Below, in pieces: positions 8,415 through 16,117 of a stretch of 27,231 nt of DNA. The first letter of the stretch is position 1. Every line of letters starts with the position of its first letter. This DNA comes from JBGVMW01 sp045125095 (GTDB lineage Bacteria > Bacillota > Clostridia > Lachnospirales > Lachnospiraceae): positions 1 to 27,231 of the forward strand of contig JBGVMW010000157.1 in assembly GCA_045125095.1 (NCBI GenBank), read 5' to 3'. A model generated the notes under the pieces. That model worked only from the letters and a program-made list of their open reading frames with translations, searched no databases and was not told where the DNA came from. Made by a program: the position numbers and the translations under genes.

Positions 8415-8627
8415 TTACATACTACCTTTATCAGCCATCTGGCGTTCCTGAGCTTCAATCATTTTCTTAACCATATAGCCACCTACAGAACCATTCTGTT
8501 TGGAAGTTAAGTTACCATTATAACCGTCAGTTAAAGGAACACCAATTTCATTGGCTACCTCGTACTTAAAACGATCTAATGCACTCTTTGCTTCTGGAAC
8601 CTCTACTCTGTTATTTCTGCTTGACAT
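8415..8627 (-). CDS. Alpha/beta-type small acid-soluble spore protein
   Basis: This DNA-binding protein saturates and protects the forespore chromosome and is degraded at germination. The 70-residue form begins at MSSRNN. An upstream in-frame ATG exists, but only this ATG has a strong GGAGGAG site at the right spacing. The family signatures are present: ALDRFKYEVANEIGV, which includes the germination-protease cleavage region (KYE-VA), and LTSKQNGSVGGYMVKKMI, with the conserved glycines and C-terminal helix. It is monocistronic, with its own terminator downstream. I could not identify a convincing sigma-G promoter in the ~100 bases upstream. It is direct evidence of spore formation. Confidence 0.95.
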   Translation of the reverse strand: MSSRNNRVEVPEAKSALDRFKYEVANEIGVPLTDGYNGNLTSKQNGSVGGYMVKKMIEAQERQMADKGSM

Positions 8628-8752
8628 AATAAACTCCTCCATTTCCTTCATAAATCTCTATGAATTAGTGTTGTTGTTTGTTACATCATTAGTATATGTT
8701 AATCTCTTAAGAATACACTAGAAGTATTTTACATCCAGTTTTTTGCTTAAAT

Positions 8753-9307
8753 TTATTTAGGGATATAAATCCAAATGCTGCTTGAAGTATCAAATACAAG
8801 ACATACTTCACCCATCAAAGCTTCTTCTTTTATGTAAGGCTCTTTCCACAACCGTGCATCGTTTGAAGAATAACGATTATCTCCCAAAAACAAATAACAA
8901 CCCTCTGGGACATCAAATTCAAATACATCTACGCCATTTGTTGGATTTTCTACATAATCTTCTACAAACAGATTGCCATTAATATAAGTTTTATCACCAT
9001 CTAAAAGAATATGATCGCCAGGTTCTCCAATTAATCGTTTGACAAGAATCTTGTCAAATTCCTCGCTTTTAAATACCACAATATCACCACGGGTATAATG
9101 AGTGGTTAGCTTATTAATGAGTAAATTACAGCCTATATGAAGAGTTGGTTCCATACTTCCACTTGGCACATGTCCAATATCAAAGACGAAGATACGCAAA
9201 ATCATAACAGTAATGCAGAGTGTCAGCAAAATGTTACATATGATATTAATAAATCGCTCAAAAGGTTTTTTTTGTTTTTTTTCATTTTCTTCTATGTTTT
9301 CTTCCAT
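8753..9307 (-). CDS. lepB: Type I signal peptidase
   Basis: This enzyme cleaves N-terminal signal peptides of secreted proteins at the outer face of the membrane. A charged cytoplasmic N-terminus (1-17) precedes one membrane segment (~19-42). Box B is GHVPSGSMEPTL with catalytic Ser51. Box D is ILVKRLIG with the general-base Lys90. Box E is LGDNRYSSNDAR (~141-152). The length of 184 residues fits Gram-positive SipS-type enzymes. A GAGGA site lies 5 bases before the ATG. It starts 43 bases after the SpoVK-like gene with no terminator between, so the two are probably co-transcribed. Confidence 0.95.
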   Translation of the reverse strand: MEENIEENEKKQKKPFERFINIICNILLTLCITVMILRIFVFDIGHVPSGSMEPTLHIGCNLLINKLTTHYTRGDIVVFKSEEFDKILVKRLIGEPGDHILLDGDKTYINGNLFVEDYVENPTNGVDVFEFDVPEGCYLFLGDNRYSSNDARLWKEPYIKEEALMGEVCLVFDTSSSIWIYIPK

Positions 9308-9350
9308 GTTTTCCTCGCATTCTAATCAGTAGGAACTGTTTTTGGAATTT

Positions 9351-11018
9351 TTATATCACGTTCATAACATCCTCTAATAGAATCATTGCTAAATCGTCAG
9401 AGGTTGGTGATGGAATGCATATCACACGATTTGCCTGATTCACAATGATTTTCTCGTAAACATTACGGACACCACGGGCATTTCCAAATTCCATTTTCTT
9501 TTCAGACGGCATACTCTGAATATCTGACCGTACTTGCTCAATTGCGTCGTCTGTAATGTGCATGCAAGTTGTGTCAAACATATTGATGAGAATTTGTATC
9601 AGCTCCTCATCGGAATAATCCTCAAATTCAATGAATTTATTAAACCGGGAAATCAGACCTGTGTTGGATTTCAGAAATTCCTGCATTTCTTCGTTATAGC
9701 CTGCTACAATCACAACCAAATCATTTCTGTTATCTTCCATAAGCTTCACTAAAGTATCAATAGCCTCAGTGCCATAATCGTTCGTAACATTTCTTCCTGC
9801 CAGAGCATATGCTTCATCAATAAATAAGACACCACCAATTGCAGAATTGACAACCTCGGTTACTTTTAAGGCAGTCTGACCGATGTAACCGGCAACAAGA
9901 CCGGAACGGTCTGTCTCTACAAAAGTTCCTTTAGATAAAATTCCTAATTCCTTGTAAATAGAGGCGACAATGCGGGCTACGGTTGTTTTTCCGGTTCCTG
10001 GATTACCAGTAAATACCATATGGTAAGACATGTCAGAAACAGGCATATTGTGTTCTTCCCGCATTTTTCTCACCCGAATTAAATTAACAAGGGAAGAAAC
10101 TTCACTTTTTACATTTTCAAGACCAACTAAATTGTTCAATTCGCCTATTAGTTTTTCTAATTTGGCAGCTTTCCATGCAGCTTTGGCAGTAGCAATCTCC
10201 TTCTGTATAGCATCTTTGTCCGGTGTATCCTCTTTTTCTATTGCTTTCGTAGAATTTTCGGCTTCTTCTGCTGCTATGTCAGAAGGTGTGATATCATGTT
10301 TTTTACCGAAACGTTTTGCTCTCGCTAAGGAATCTGCAACAGGACTTTCTTCTGCTTCAGGGAGTCTTGTTGAAAAATCTTCCTGCTCTGCAGTTTCTTC
10401 TTCTGATACTTCATACGTCGGATTGGTAAAGAAATGTCCAGTCTCAAATTCTTTGGTTTTTACTTTGTCTAATAAAAATTGTTCGTCTACTATATCATAA
10501 TCGCCGGCAAAATCGTCTACAAATACGCGGATACTCTGATAGTAATTATGTATAAATTCAATTAAGTAATTGCTATGGCAATCATTTAAGTATGCCATAC
10601 TCATTAAAATGTTTAACATGGTATCAAAAAACATTTCAGCCGATTTTGAACCTGTATTTTTATCACGAAGACTACAGAGCTGTAATAAAATCGGAGGCAT
10701 TTTTAAAATTCGTTCTGCGTTTTGCAACGCTTCAGCGGTCGTATCCTGATACATATCAGGGAGTTGTAGCATATTATGTGTTACAATGCTTAATAAAAAC
10801 TGATGTTCTGTTTCTGAATAATGACAATTATTGACAGCAAAAATAAGAAGAAGTGACTGTAAATGTAAATCTAAGGTTTCTTCGATTGTCTGTCGTAATA
10901 CCATCTCTGGCTGCGTCCAGTAACCTTCTGCCTGTAGCATGGAGCAATGGAATAACAATGTTTGATAATTTTCATGGGCAATCTCATAGAGACGCTCGTT
11001 TGAATATGTTTGTACCAT
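9351..11018 (-). CDS. SpoVK/CbbX-type AAA+ ATPase with a long N-terminal extension
   Basis: The C-terminal ~260 residues are a CbbX/SpoVK-type AAA+ module. Walker A is GNPGTGKT (338-345), the pore loop is GYIGQT (377-382), Walker B is VLFIDEAYAL (397-406), sensor 1 is VIVAGYNEE, and an arginine-finger region is SRFNKF. In Bacillus, SpoVK is needed for spore maturation. Residues 1-290 are extra relative to the ~320-residue Bacillus protein. They comprise a helical domain (~1-170) with no motif I recognise, possibly TerB-like, followed by an acidic low-complexity linker (~200-270). It lies between recG and lepB on the same strand, with a plausible promoter just upstream. The sporulation role is inferred from the AAA+ subtype. 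The substrate is unknown. Confidence 0.8.
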   Translation of the reverse strand: MVQTYSNERLYEIAHENYQTLLFHCSMLQAEGYWTQPEMVLRQTIEETLDLHLQSLLLIFAVNNCHYSETEHQFLLSIVTHNMLQLPDMYQDTTAEALQNAERILKMPPILLQLCSLRDKNTGSKSAEMFFDTMLNILMSMAYLNDCHSNYLIEFIHNYYQSIRVFVDDFAGDYDIVDEQFLLDKVKTKEFETGHFFTNPTYEVSEEETAEQEDFSTRLPEAEESPVADSLARAKRFGKKHDITPSDIAAEEAENSTKAIEKEDTPDKDAIQKEIATAKAAWKAAKLEKLIGELNNLVGLENVKSEVSSLVNLIRVRKMREEHNMPVSDMSYHMVFTGNPGTGKTTVARIVASIYKELGILSKGTFVETDRSGLVAGYIGQTALKVTEVVNSAIGGVLFIDEAYALAGRNVTNDYGTEAIDTLVKLMEDNRNDLVVIVAGYNEEMQEFLKSNTGLISRFNKFIEFEDYSDEELIQILINMFDTTCMHITDDAIEQVRSDIQSMPSEKKMEFGNARGVRNVYEKIIVNQANRVICIPSPTSDDLAMILLEDVMNVI

Positions 11019-11063
11019 GTTTCACCTATATTCCTCTGTAATATTTTGGATAGTTCGTTCCTT

Positions 11064-11092
11064 ATTTTACTATATATAATTTCAAAAGGCAA
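11064..11092 (-). promoter_or_regulatory. Possible sigma-A promoter upstream of the SpoVK-like gene
   Basis: On the minus strand TTGCCT (11087-11092) and TAAAAT (11064-11069) are 17 bases apart in the AT-rich gap after recG. An 8-bp inverted repeat (GGATAGTT / AACTATCC) brackets the same region, which might be an operator. The -35 is only half-consensus. Confidence 0.45.
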
Positions 11093-11099
11093 CTATCCT

Positions 11100-13160
11100 T
11101 TATAATTCAATCATTCTTTTCTCCCGTAGGTTGCTGTTTCTTTCAAAGTGTTGCCATAATGACTGGTAATCCTCGTTGTTATTGCAGTTTTTATTGTCTA
11201 ATATCAATGCAGCAGCGTCAGAGGCCTGCTTTAGTACTTGTGAATCGGTATAAATATCCCCTAGTTTGAATAACATATCTCCGCTTTGACGCATACCAAA
11301 AATATCACCAGGTCCCCGAAGCTTCAAATCCTCTGAGGCAATATAGAAACCGTCATTGGAATCTCTTAAGATCTCCAGGCGTTTCATAGATTCTTTTTTG
11401 CCACTGCCACATACTAAAATGCAATAAGACTGGTCCTTTCCACGCCCAACACGGCCTCTGAGCTGATGAAGCTGTGCAAGACCGAAGCGTTCGGCATTTT
11501 CAATCATCATAACAGTGGCGTTTGGTACATTGACACCTACCTCTACTACTGTAGTTGACACCAATACCTGTATCTCGTTGGCTGCGAAACGTTCCATTAC
11601 TTCATTTTTTTCTGAAGGTTTCATTTTACCGTGTAGAATACCGGTACGTATATGGGATGGTAACTCCTGGCGTAGTTCTTTTTCATAGTCTGTTACATTT
11701 TCTGCTTCTAATTTTTCGCTTTCCTCTACCATTGGACAAATAACATAAGCCTGATGTCCATGATTCACTTCCTTTGTGATAAAGTCATATGCTTTTCTAC
11801 GGTAACCGGTATCTACAACGCAATTTTTTATTGGCACTCGGTTGGACGGTAACTCATCAATGACAGAAACATCCAAATCACCATATACGATGATGGCAAG
11901 AGTTCTTGGGATTGGTGTGGCACTCATAACAAGAATATGAGGCAACTCTCCTTTTCCAGAAAAATCCTCTCTTTGCTTCACACCAAAACGGTGTTGTTCA
12001 TCGGTGATGACCAGACCTAATTTCTCATATTGTACCTTTTCCTGAAATAATGTATGAGTACCGATTACAATGGTTGCCTGACCGGAAAAAATTGCTTCTC
12101 TTGCAGATTTTTTTTCAGAAGCTTTCATGGAACCGGTGAGCAGAACCGCTTCAAATGGAATCGCAAACTGCTCTTTTAATTCCTGGAAAGATTCAAAATG
12201 CTGTCTGGCTAATACTTCTGTTGGAACCATTAGGGCACTTTGATAGCCGTTTTCTGCAGCTGATATCATGGCAAGCATGGCGAGAATGGTTTTACCGGAT
12301 CCTACATCACCTTGTATCAGACGATTCATGACACCGTCTCTTGTCAGGTCGTCTTTGATTTCCGCCCATACCTTCTGCTGTGCGTTGGTCAATTGGTATG
12401 GAAGATTGTTCACGATATGCTCTGCTGTATCAAAGGAAGCAAAGGGAAATTCATTGGTAACCTGGCTTGTTTTCTCCTTCATACTTCGTACAGACAGCAT
12501 AAAGAATAGAAATTCATCAAATACCAATCTGCGTCTTGCAAAAATGCAATCCTGTCTGTTTTTTGGAAAATGAATGGATTGCACTGCATAATTATATTCC
12601 GCAAGGGAATATTTTTTTCGTATGGAAAGGGGAAGATATTCTTTTTCTAAATCTAATTGCTCAATAATTTGTTTTACCGCTTTCCGGAATGTATTGTTTG
12701 TAATCCCGGCTGTTAATGGATATATAGGAAGCAGACGTCCTTGTATAGCTTCGTATTCTTCCTCTTTATATACAGTAGGCTGTTCCATTGTCAGTCGTCC
12801 ATTTTTTAATATGACAGCTCCGCGGAATAAGAAGGTGCTGCCGGGTTTTAGTGTACTTCTTAAGTAAGGCATGTTGTACCAGGTCAATAGCATTCCTCTG
12901 CTACCATGTTGTACCATAACTTGTAGTATCTGTAGATTTCGCACTCTGGCAAGGGGTTTTACCTGACTTACTGTTCCACGGATAACCGCAGTCTGTCCTT
13001 GTGTCAGACTATCAATGGAAACAGGTTCTGTATATTCTTCGTATGCCCGGGGATAATATTCAATTAAGTCCTGAATCGTGTAAATGCCTAATTTTTCAAA
13101 TAATTTTGCGGTTTTATCCCCGATGCCCTTTAATTCTTTTACGGATGATGTTAATTGCAT
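11100..13160 (-). CDS. recG: ATP-dependent DNA helicase RecG
   Basis: This superfamily 2 helicase remodels stalled forks and Holliday junctions. The wedge/OB region (~1-165) begins with the typical LKGIGDKTAKLFEKLGI helix-hairpin. The helicase core has motif I GDVGSGKT (~284-291), motif II DEQH (~387-390), motif III SATPIPRTL and motif VI QLRGRVGRG. At 686 residues it is a normal length. An upstream in-frame ATG at 13196 would extend the reading frame into a dispersed repeat. The ATG at 13160 has AGGAGG seven bases upstream and gives the usual family N-terminus, so I use it. A yloU-yloV...recG order is also found in Bacillus. Confidence 0.95.
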   Translation of the reverse strand: MQLTSSVKELKGIGDKTAKLFEKLGIYTIQDLIEYYPRAYEEYTEPVSIDSLTQGQTAVIRGTVSQVKPLARVRNLQILQVMVQHGSRGMLLTWYNMPYLRSTLKPGSTFLFRGAVILKNGRLTMEQPTVYKEEEYEAIQGRLLPIYPLTAGITNNTFRKAVKQIIEQLDLEKEYLPLSIRKKYSLAEYNYAVQSIHFPKNRQDCIFARRRLVFDEFLFFMLSVRSMKEKTSQVTNEFPFASFDTAEHIVNNLPYQLTNAQQKVWAEIKDDLTRDGVMNRLIQGDVGSGKTILAMLAMISAAENGYQSALMVPTEVLARQHFESFQELKEQFAIPFEAVLLTGSMKASEKKSAREAIFSGQATIVIGTHTLFQEKVQYEKLGLVITDEQHRFGVKQREDFSGKGELPHILVMSATPIPRTLAIIVYGDLDVSVIDELPSNRVPIKNCVVDTGYRRKAYDFITKEVNHGHQAYVICPMVEESEKLEAENVTDYEKELRQELPSHIRTGILHGKMKPSEKNEVMERFAANEIQVLVSTTVVEVGVNVPNATVMMIENAERFGLAQLHQLRGRVGRGKDQSYCILVCGSGKKESMKRLEILRDSNDGFYIASEDLKLRGPGDIFGMRQSGDMLFKLGDIYTDSQVLKQASDAAALILDNKNCNNNEDYQSLWQHFERNSNLREKRMIEL

Positions 13161-13190
13161 ATAAGCCTCCTGGTGCATGTAATGAATGAT

Positions 13191-13250
13191 AGCCATCTGT
13201 CACAAACAATTCTGATAATTCGCTAGCTTGTTGGCGTTTCGCAATTACCT
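13191..13250 (+). repeat. Decayed fragment of the palindromic element, copy B
   Basis: These 60 bases match the right terminal 60 bases of copy C (ending AATTACCT) with 4 substitutions. The rest of the element is absent: similarity stops at 13191, 31 bases from the recG start. The final A of CCTA is replaced by G. It is more diverged than copies A, C and D, so probably an older insertion worn down by deletion. It now forms most of the recG upstream leader. Confidence 0.85.
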
Positions 13251-13263
13251 GGTAATGAAAGAA

Positions 13264-13296
13264 AAAGAAAGGATTGCTGAAGCATATCCTTTCTTT
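13264..13296 (-). terminator. Rho-independent terminator of yloU-fakA
   Basis: A perfect 11-bp inverted repeat, AAAGAAAGGAT / ATCCTTTCTTT, has a loop that can add a further TGC/GCA pairing. It lies 15 bases after the fakA stop. On the minus strand the 3' arm runs into TTTCTTTTTCTTTC, a strong U-rich tail. Confidence 0.8.
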
Positions 13297-13310
13297 ATTG
13301 ACGATTCTAT

Positions 13311-14975
13311 CTATTCAGCAGAAATAATGAAATAATATATTGGCTGTCCGCCCTCCTGTACATCCAATTCCAAGTCAGGATAGGTTTCCTCCACATAAGC
13401 AGCTACTTCTTCTGCCTGTTCTTTAGTTACTTCGGCTCCATAATAAATGCCGATAAGCTCAATTTCTTCATCGACCATCTTATCAATCATATCTTTTGTA
13501 GTTGCCAGTAATTCCTTGCCAACAGTAAGAATGGCTTTGTCACCAATTCCCATAATATCATTTTCATGAATTTCATAGCCATCAATGGAAGTGTCGCGCA
13601 CCGCATATGTCACTTGTCCCGTTCTGACATGTGTAATTTCTTCTTTCATGCATGCTGCATTTTCTTCGACAGATTTTTCCGGTACATAATTTATGATTGC
13701 AGTAATACCCTGCGGCACAGTCTTGGTAGGGATTACAATAATACGTTTATCTTCAACTAAATGCACTGCCTGCTCTGCAGCTAAAATAATGTTTTTATTG
13801 TTTGGAAGGATAAAGATCGTATCGGCATTAACTTTTTCAATGGCATTTAACATATCTTCCGTGCTTGGATTCATAGTCTGTCCGCCTGCAATGATATAAT
13901 CAACTCCTAATCCTTTGAAAATATCATCCATACCATTACCAATAGATACAGCTATAAATGCAGTTTCCTTATGTTCCATTACCGGTTCTGCAGTTGCCTG
14001 TTCAGTGGCTTTTTTTTCAGCGTCTTTAATTACCTTCTCCTGATGCTCTAAACGCATGTTATCAATCTTCATATTGGATAAGGAACCATAGGTCAATGCA
14101 CGCTGAATTGCCAGACCGGGATCGTTTGTGTGCACGTGAACTTTTACGATTTCATCATCTGCTACAACAACTAAAGAATCACCGATTGACAACAGATAAG
14201 ATTTCAATTCCTGTTCCATCTCAGCAGTAAAGGTTTTGTCAAGCATTATAATAAATTCTGTGCAATAACCAAACTGAATGTGAGAGGTATCAATATCATT
14301 ATTCACAGTTGTTACTGGTGTGGCAGAGGATACAGGAATGGTAGAATAGTCCACTTCTTTTCCTAAGAAACCATCAAAGCAGCCCTTAATTACTTCTAAA
14401 AGTCCCTGTCCACCAGAATCAACGACGCCGGCCTGTTTCAGCACAGGTAGCATTTCAGGTGTCTGGTTCAATACAGCCTGTCCTTCTTCAATGACGCCCG
14501 CAATGAATTCTTCCATCGTAATGTCTGCTTCAGATAATTCCACAGCCTTGTCTGCCATACCTTTTGCAACGGTAAGAATGGTACCTTCTTTTGGCTTCAT
14601 AACAGCCTTGTATGCTGTCTCTACAGCTTTTTGGCAGGATTTAGATAAGATTACAATGTCAATGGTATCATAGGCACTGATTCCTTTTGTAAAACCTCTT
14701 AATATCTGAGATAGAATAACACCGGAATTACCTCTGGCACCACGCAAGGAGCCGGAAGAAATAGCTTTACAAACCTGCTGCATAGTCGGATTTTCTAATG
14801 CAGCAACTTCCTTAGCCGCAGACATAATTGTTGCTGTCATATTTGTTCCCGTGTCGCCGTCTGGAACCGGGAATACGTTCAACTCATTAATCCATTCCTT
14901 TTTTGATTCTAAATTCCTGGCACCTGCTAAAAACATATTGCGTACAACAGATGCATCCAATGTATTAGATTTCAC
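13311..14975 (-). CDS. fakA: Fatty acid kinase catalytic subunit FakA (YloV, DAK2-domain)
   Basis: This cytoplasmic kinase phosphorylates fatty acids held by a DegV-type FakB partner, feeding exogenous or recycled acyl chains into phospholipid synthesis. The N-terminal DAK2/DhaL-like domain (~10-200) has ELNVFPVPDGDTGTNM (31-46), with the metal-binding aspartates, and SLRGARGNSGVILSQ. A central domain and a C-terminal DegV-like domain follow. The length of 554 residues matches Bacillus YloV. The start is GTG, with GGAGG eight bases upstream. It follows yloU closely and is followed by a strong terminator. No fakB is in the window. Confidence 0.92.
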   Translation of the reverse strand: MKSNTLDASVVRNMFLAGARNLESKKEWINELNVFPVPDGDTGTNMTATIMSAAKEVAALENPTMQQVCKAISSGSLRGARGNSGVILSQILRGFTKGISAYDTIDIVILSKSCQKAVETAYKAVMKPKEGTILTVAKGMADKAVELSEADITMEEFIAGVIEEGQAVLNQTPEMLPVLKQAGVVDSGGQGLLEVIKGCFDGFLGKEVDYSTIPVSSATPVTTVNNDIDTSHIQFGYCTEFIIMLDKTFTAEMEQELKSYLLSIGDSLVVVADDEIVKVHVHTNDPGLAIQRALTYGSLSNMKIDNMRLEHQEKVIKDAEKKATEQATAEPVMEHKETAFIAVSIGNGMDDIFKGLGVDYIIAGGQTMNPSTEDMLNAIEKVNADTIFILPNNKNIILAAEQAVHLVEDKRIIVIPTKTVPQGITAIINYVPEKSVEENAACMKEEITHVRTGQVTYAVRDTSIDGYEIHENDIMGIGDKAILTVGKELLATTKDMIDKMVDEEIELIGIYYGAEVTKEQAEEVAAYVEETYPDLELDVQEGGQPIYYFIISAE

Positions 14976-14993
14976 AAAAAGTTCCTCCTTAAA

Positions 14994-15350
14994 CTAATCA
15001 ATTACACGAACACCTTCAACAAAGATCGTAATCTTTTCTACTGTCATGCCTGTAAATTCTTCCACTTTGTATTTTACCGTTGATATTAAGTTCTCAGCAA
15101 CGGCGGAAATACTTACACCATACACTACAATTACATGAAAATCAATTGTTAATTTATTTTCGTTAATGATTACATTGATTCCGTGTGTCAAAGAGTCCTT
15201 TTTCAGCAGTTTTACCAGACCATCTTTCACGCTGTAAGCAGCCATGCCGACAATACCAAAGCACTCTACTGCTGCGGAACCTGCATATTTGCCAATTACA
15301 TCCCTATCTATGAGAATCTGCCCTTTATCCGTATTCATATGTCCTTTCAT
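14994..15350 (-). CDS. yloU: Asp23/Gls24-family envelope stress protein YloU
   Basis: This is a small alkaline-shock (Asp23) family protein, thought to associate with the membrane or envelope and linked to fatty-acid kinase function by constant adjacency. Seen here are 118 residues with the family pattern: IDRDVIGKYAGSAAVECFGIVGMA near the N-terminus, VYGVSISAVAENLISTVKYKVE and VEKITIFVEGVRV at the end. The first ATG has GGAGG seven bases upstream. A second ATG four codons on has a weaker AAAGGA. It is the first gene of yloU-fakA and divergent from rpmB, as in Bacillus. Confidence 0.93.
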   Translation of the reverse strand: MKGHMNTDKGQILIDRDVIGKYAGSAAVECFGIVGMAAYSVKDGLVKLLKKDSLTHGINVIINENKLTIDFHVIVVYGVSISAVAENLISTVKYKVEEFTGMTVEKITIFVEGVRVID

Positions 15351-15398
15351 ATTGTAACCTCCATTCCTCTACTTAATGAACCACTACTTTTAGTCATT

Positions 15399-15427
15399 AG
15401 TTTACCATGTTTTATAACGATTGAAAA
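15399..15427 (-). promoter_or_regulatory. Possible sigma-A promoter of yloU-fakA
   Basis: On the minus strand TTTTCA (15422-15427) and TAAACT (15399-15404) lie 17 bases apart. TGG immediately before the -10 gives an extended -10 form. The match is moderate, and other AT-rich alternatives exist in this divergent intergenic region. Confidence 0.35.
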
Positions 15428-15477
15428 CCTAAAATTATATTTTCTTTTAAAAAAATTTAGGAAATTGAAAATTTTTC

Positions 15478-15506
15478 TTGCATTTATATATCTTTTCTGC
15501 TAGAAT
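15478..15506 (+). promoter_or_regulatory. Sigma-A promoter of rpmB
   Basis: TTGCAT (15478-15483) and TAGAAT (15501-15506) are 17 bases apart, with TGC before the -10 (extended -10) and an A/T-rich upstream region resembling an UP element. It lies about 50 bases upstream of the rpmB start. Confidence 0.7.
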
Positions 15507-15535
15507 AAGCTTGTTGTGAGCTTGTAAAGCTTATT
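15504..15535 (+). other. Inverted repeat in the rpmB leader
   Basis: A perfect 9-bp inverted repeat, AATAAGCTT / AAGCTTATT, encloses a 14-base loop between the rpmB -10 and its ribosome site. Most of it would be in the 5' leader RNA. It could be a protein-binding site or leader hairpin, but the left arm overlaps the -10, so the RNA hairpin may be incomplete. Confidence 0.4.
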
Positions 15536-15558
15536 TCTTATATTAAGGAGGTGCAATG

Positions 15559-15744
15559 ATGGCTAAATGTGCAATTTGTGGAAAAGGTGCTCACTTTGGT
15601 AATAACGTGAGTCATTCTCATAGAAGATCAAACAGAATCTGGAATTCAAATGTTAAATCTGTTCGTATTAAGGTAAACGGAGCTTCCAAGAAGACATATG
15701 TATGTACTTCCTGCTTACGTTCCGGTAAAGTTGAAAGAGCATAA
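15559..15744 (+). CDS. rpmB: 50S ribosomal protein L28
   Basis: This is a structural protein of the large ribosomal subunit. It has 61 residues starting MAKCAICGKG. Two CxxC pairs (CAIC and CTSC) show the zinc-binding form. The core pattern (SHRRSNRIWNSNV, then a VKSVRIKVNG strand) is typical. Two adjacent ATGs occur; the second, seven bases after AAGGAGG, gives the standard N-terminus. It is monocistronic, with its own promoter and terminator, and divergent from yloU-fakA, matching Bacillus synteny. Confidence 0.97.
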   Translation: MAKCAICGKGAHFGNNVSHSHRRSNRIWNSNVKSVRIKVNGASKKTYVCTSCLRSGKVERA

Positions 15745-15769
15745 TGTATAACATTGATGAACATGATTG

Positions 15770-15802
15770 AAAAGGAGTTTTGTAAAGCAAAACTCCTTTT
15801 TT
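15770..15802 (+). terminator. Rho-independent terminator of rpmB
   Basis: A perfect 13-bp stem, AAAAGGAGTTTTG / CAAAACTCCTTTT, has a 5-base loop and ends in a run of six Ts, 25 bases after the rpmB stop. The target duplication of copy C begins two bases after the T-run. Confidence 0.9.
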
Positions 15803-15803
15803 C

Positions 15804-15814
15804 ATATGCTAGAA
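15804..15814 (+). repeat. Left target-site duplication of copy C
   Basis: ATATGCTAGAA lies immediately left of the element's terminal TAGG and is repeated exactly at 16062-16072. Confidence 0.85.
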
Positions 15815-16061
15815 TAGGCGTTTGCGAAAGTGAAACCCATCCGCAAATTATCAGAATTGTTTGTGCAAATAACTGCTTACTACATAGTCTATATTTGACG
15901 CGCTCTCGCTCCCTTCAAACGTAGCGGACACTAAGGCTGTAAAATACACAGCCTTAGTGCCGACGTTTTCAGAGGGTCACATATAGACGATGTAGCAAAC
16001 AGCTATCTGTCACAAACAATTCTGACAATTCACTACCTTGTTGGCGTTTCGCAATTACCTA
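15815..16061 (+). mobile_element. Palindromic MITE-like element, copy C (complete, 247 bp)
   Basis: This is a complete non-coding element. The left arm (15815-15940) and right arm (15948-16061) are imperfect inverted repeats over their whole length. The ends pair as TAGG...TTGCGAAA with TTTCGCAA...CCTA. An internal block, TCAGAATTGTTTGTG, is perfectly repeated in both arms. The apex is a perfect 12-bp stem, CACTAAGGCTGT / ACAGCCTTAGTG, with loop AAAATAC. A perfect 11-bp direct repeat flanks it. Two near-identical copies and one fragment occur elsewhere in the window. It has no reading frame of note, so any movement would need a transposase from elsewhere. It lies between the rpmB terminator and a convergent small membrane protein gene. 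Confidence 0.88.
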
Positions 16062-16072
16062 ATATGCTAGAA
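16062..16072 (+). repeat. Right target-site duplication of copy C
   Basis: ATATGCTAGAA directly follows the terminal CCTA and is identical to 15804-15814. Confidence 0.85.
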
Positions 16073-16117
16073 AATCACAACAGCTTATTGTAAAATGTAA
16101 TGCGTGAAATATAAACT

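Noticed and set aside
8652..8752. Sigma-G promoter for the SASP gene (CATATACTA near 8690)
   Set aside because: It resembles the -10, but no matching -35 was found at the expected 17-18 base spacing.
15806..15816. Extended -10 (TGCTAGAAT) at the left junction of copy C that could transcribe the element
   Set aside because: No -35 is present at suitable distance and the sequence is part of the target duplication. The same TGCTAGAATA occurs at the rpmB promoter, probably by chance.
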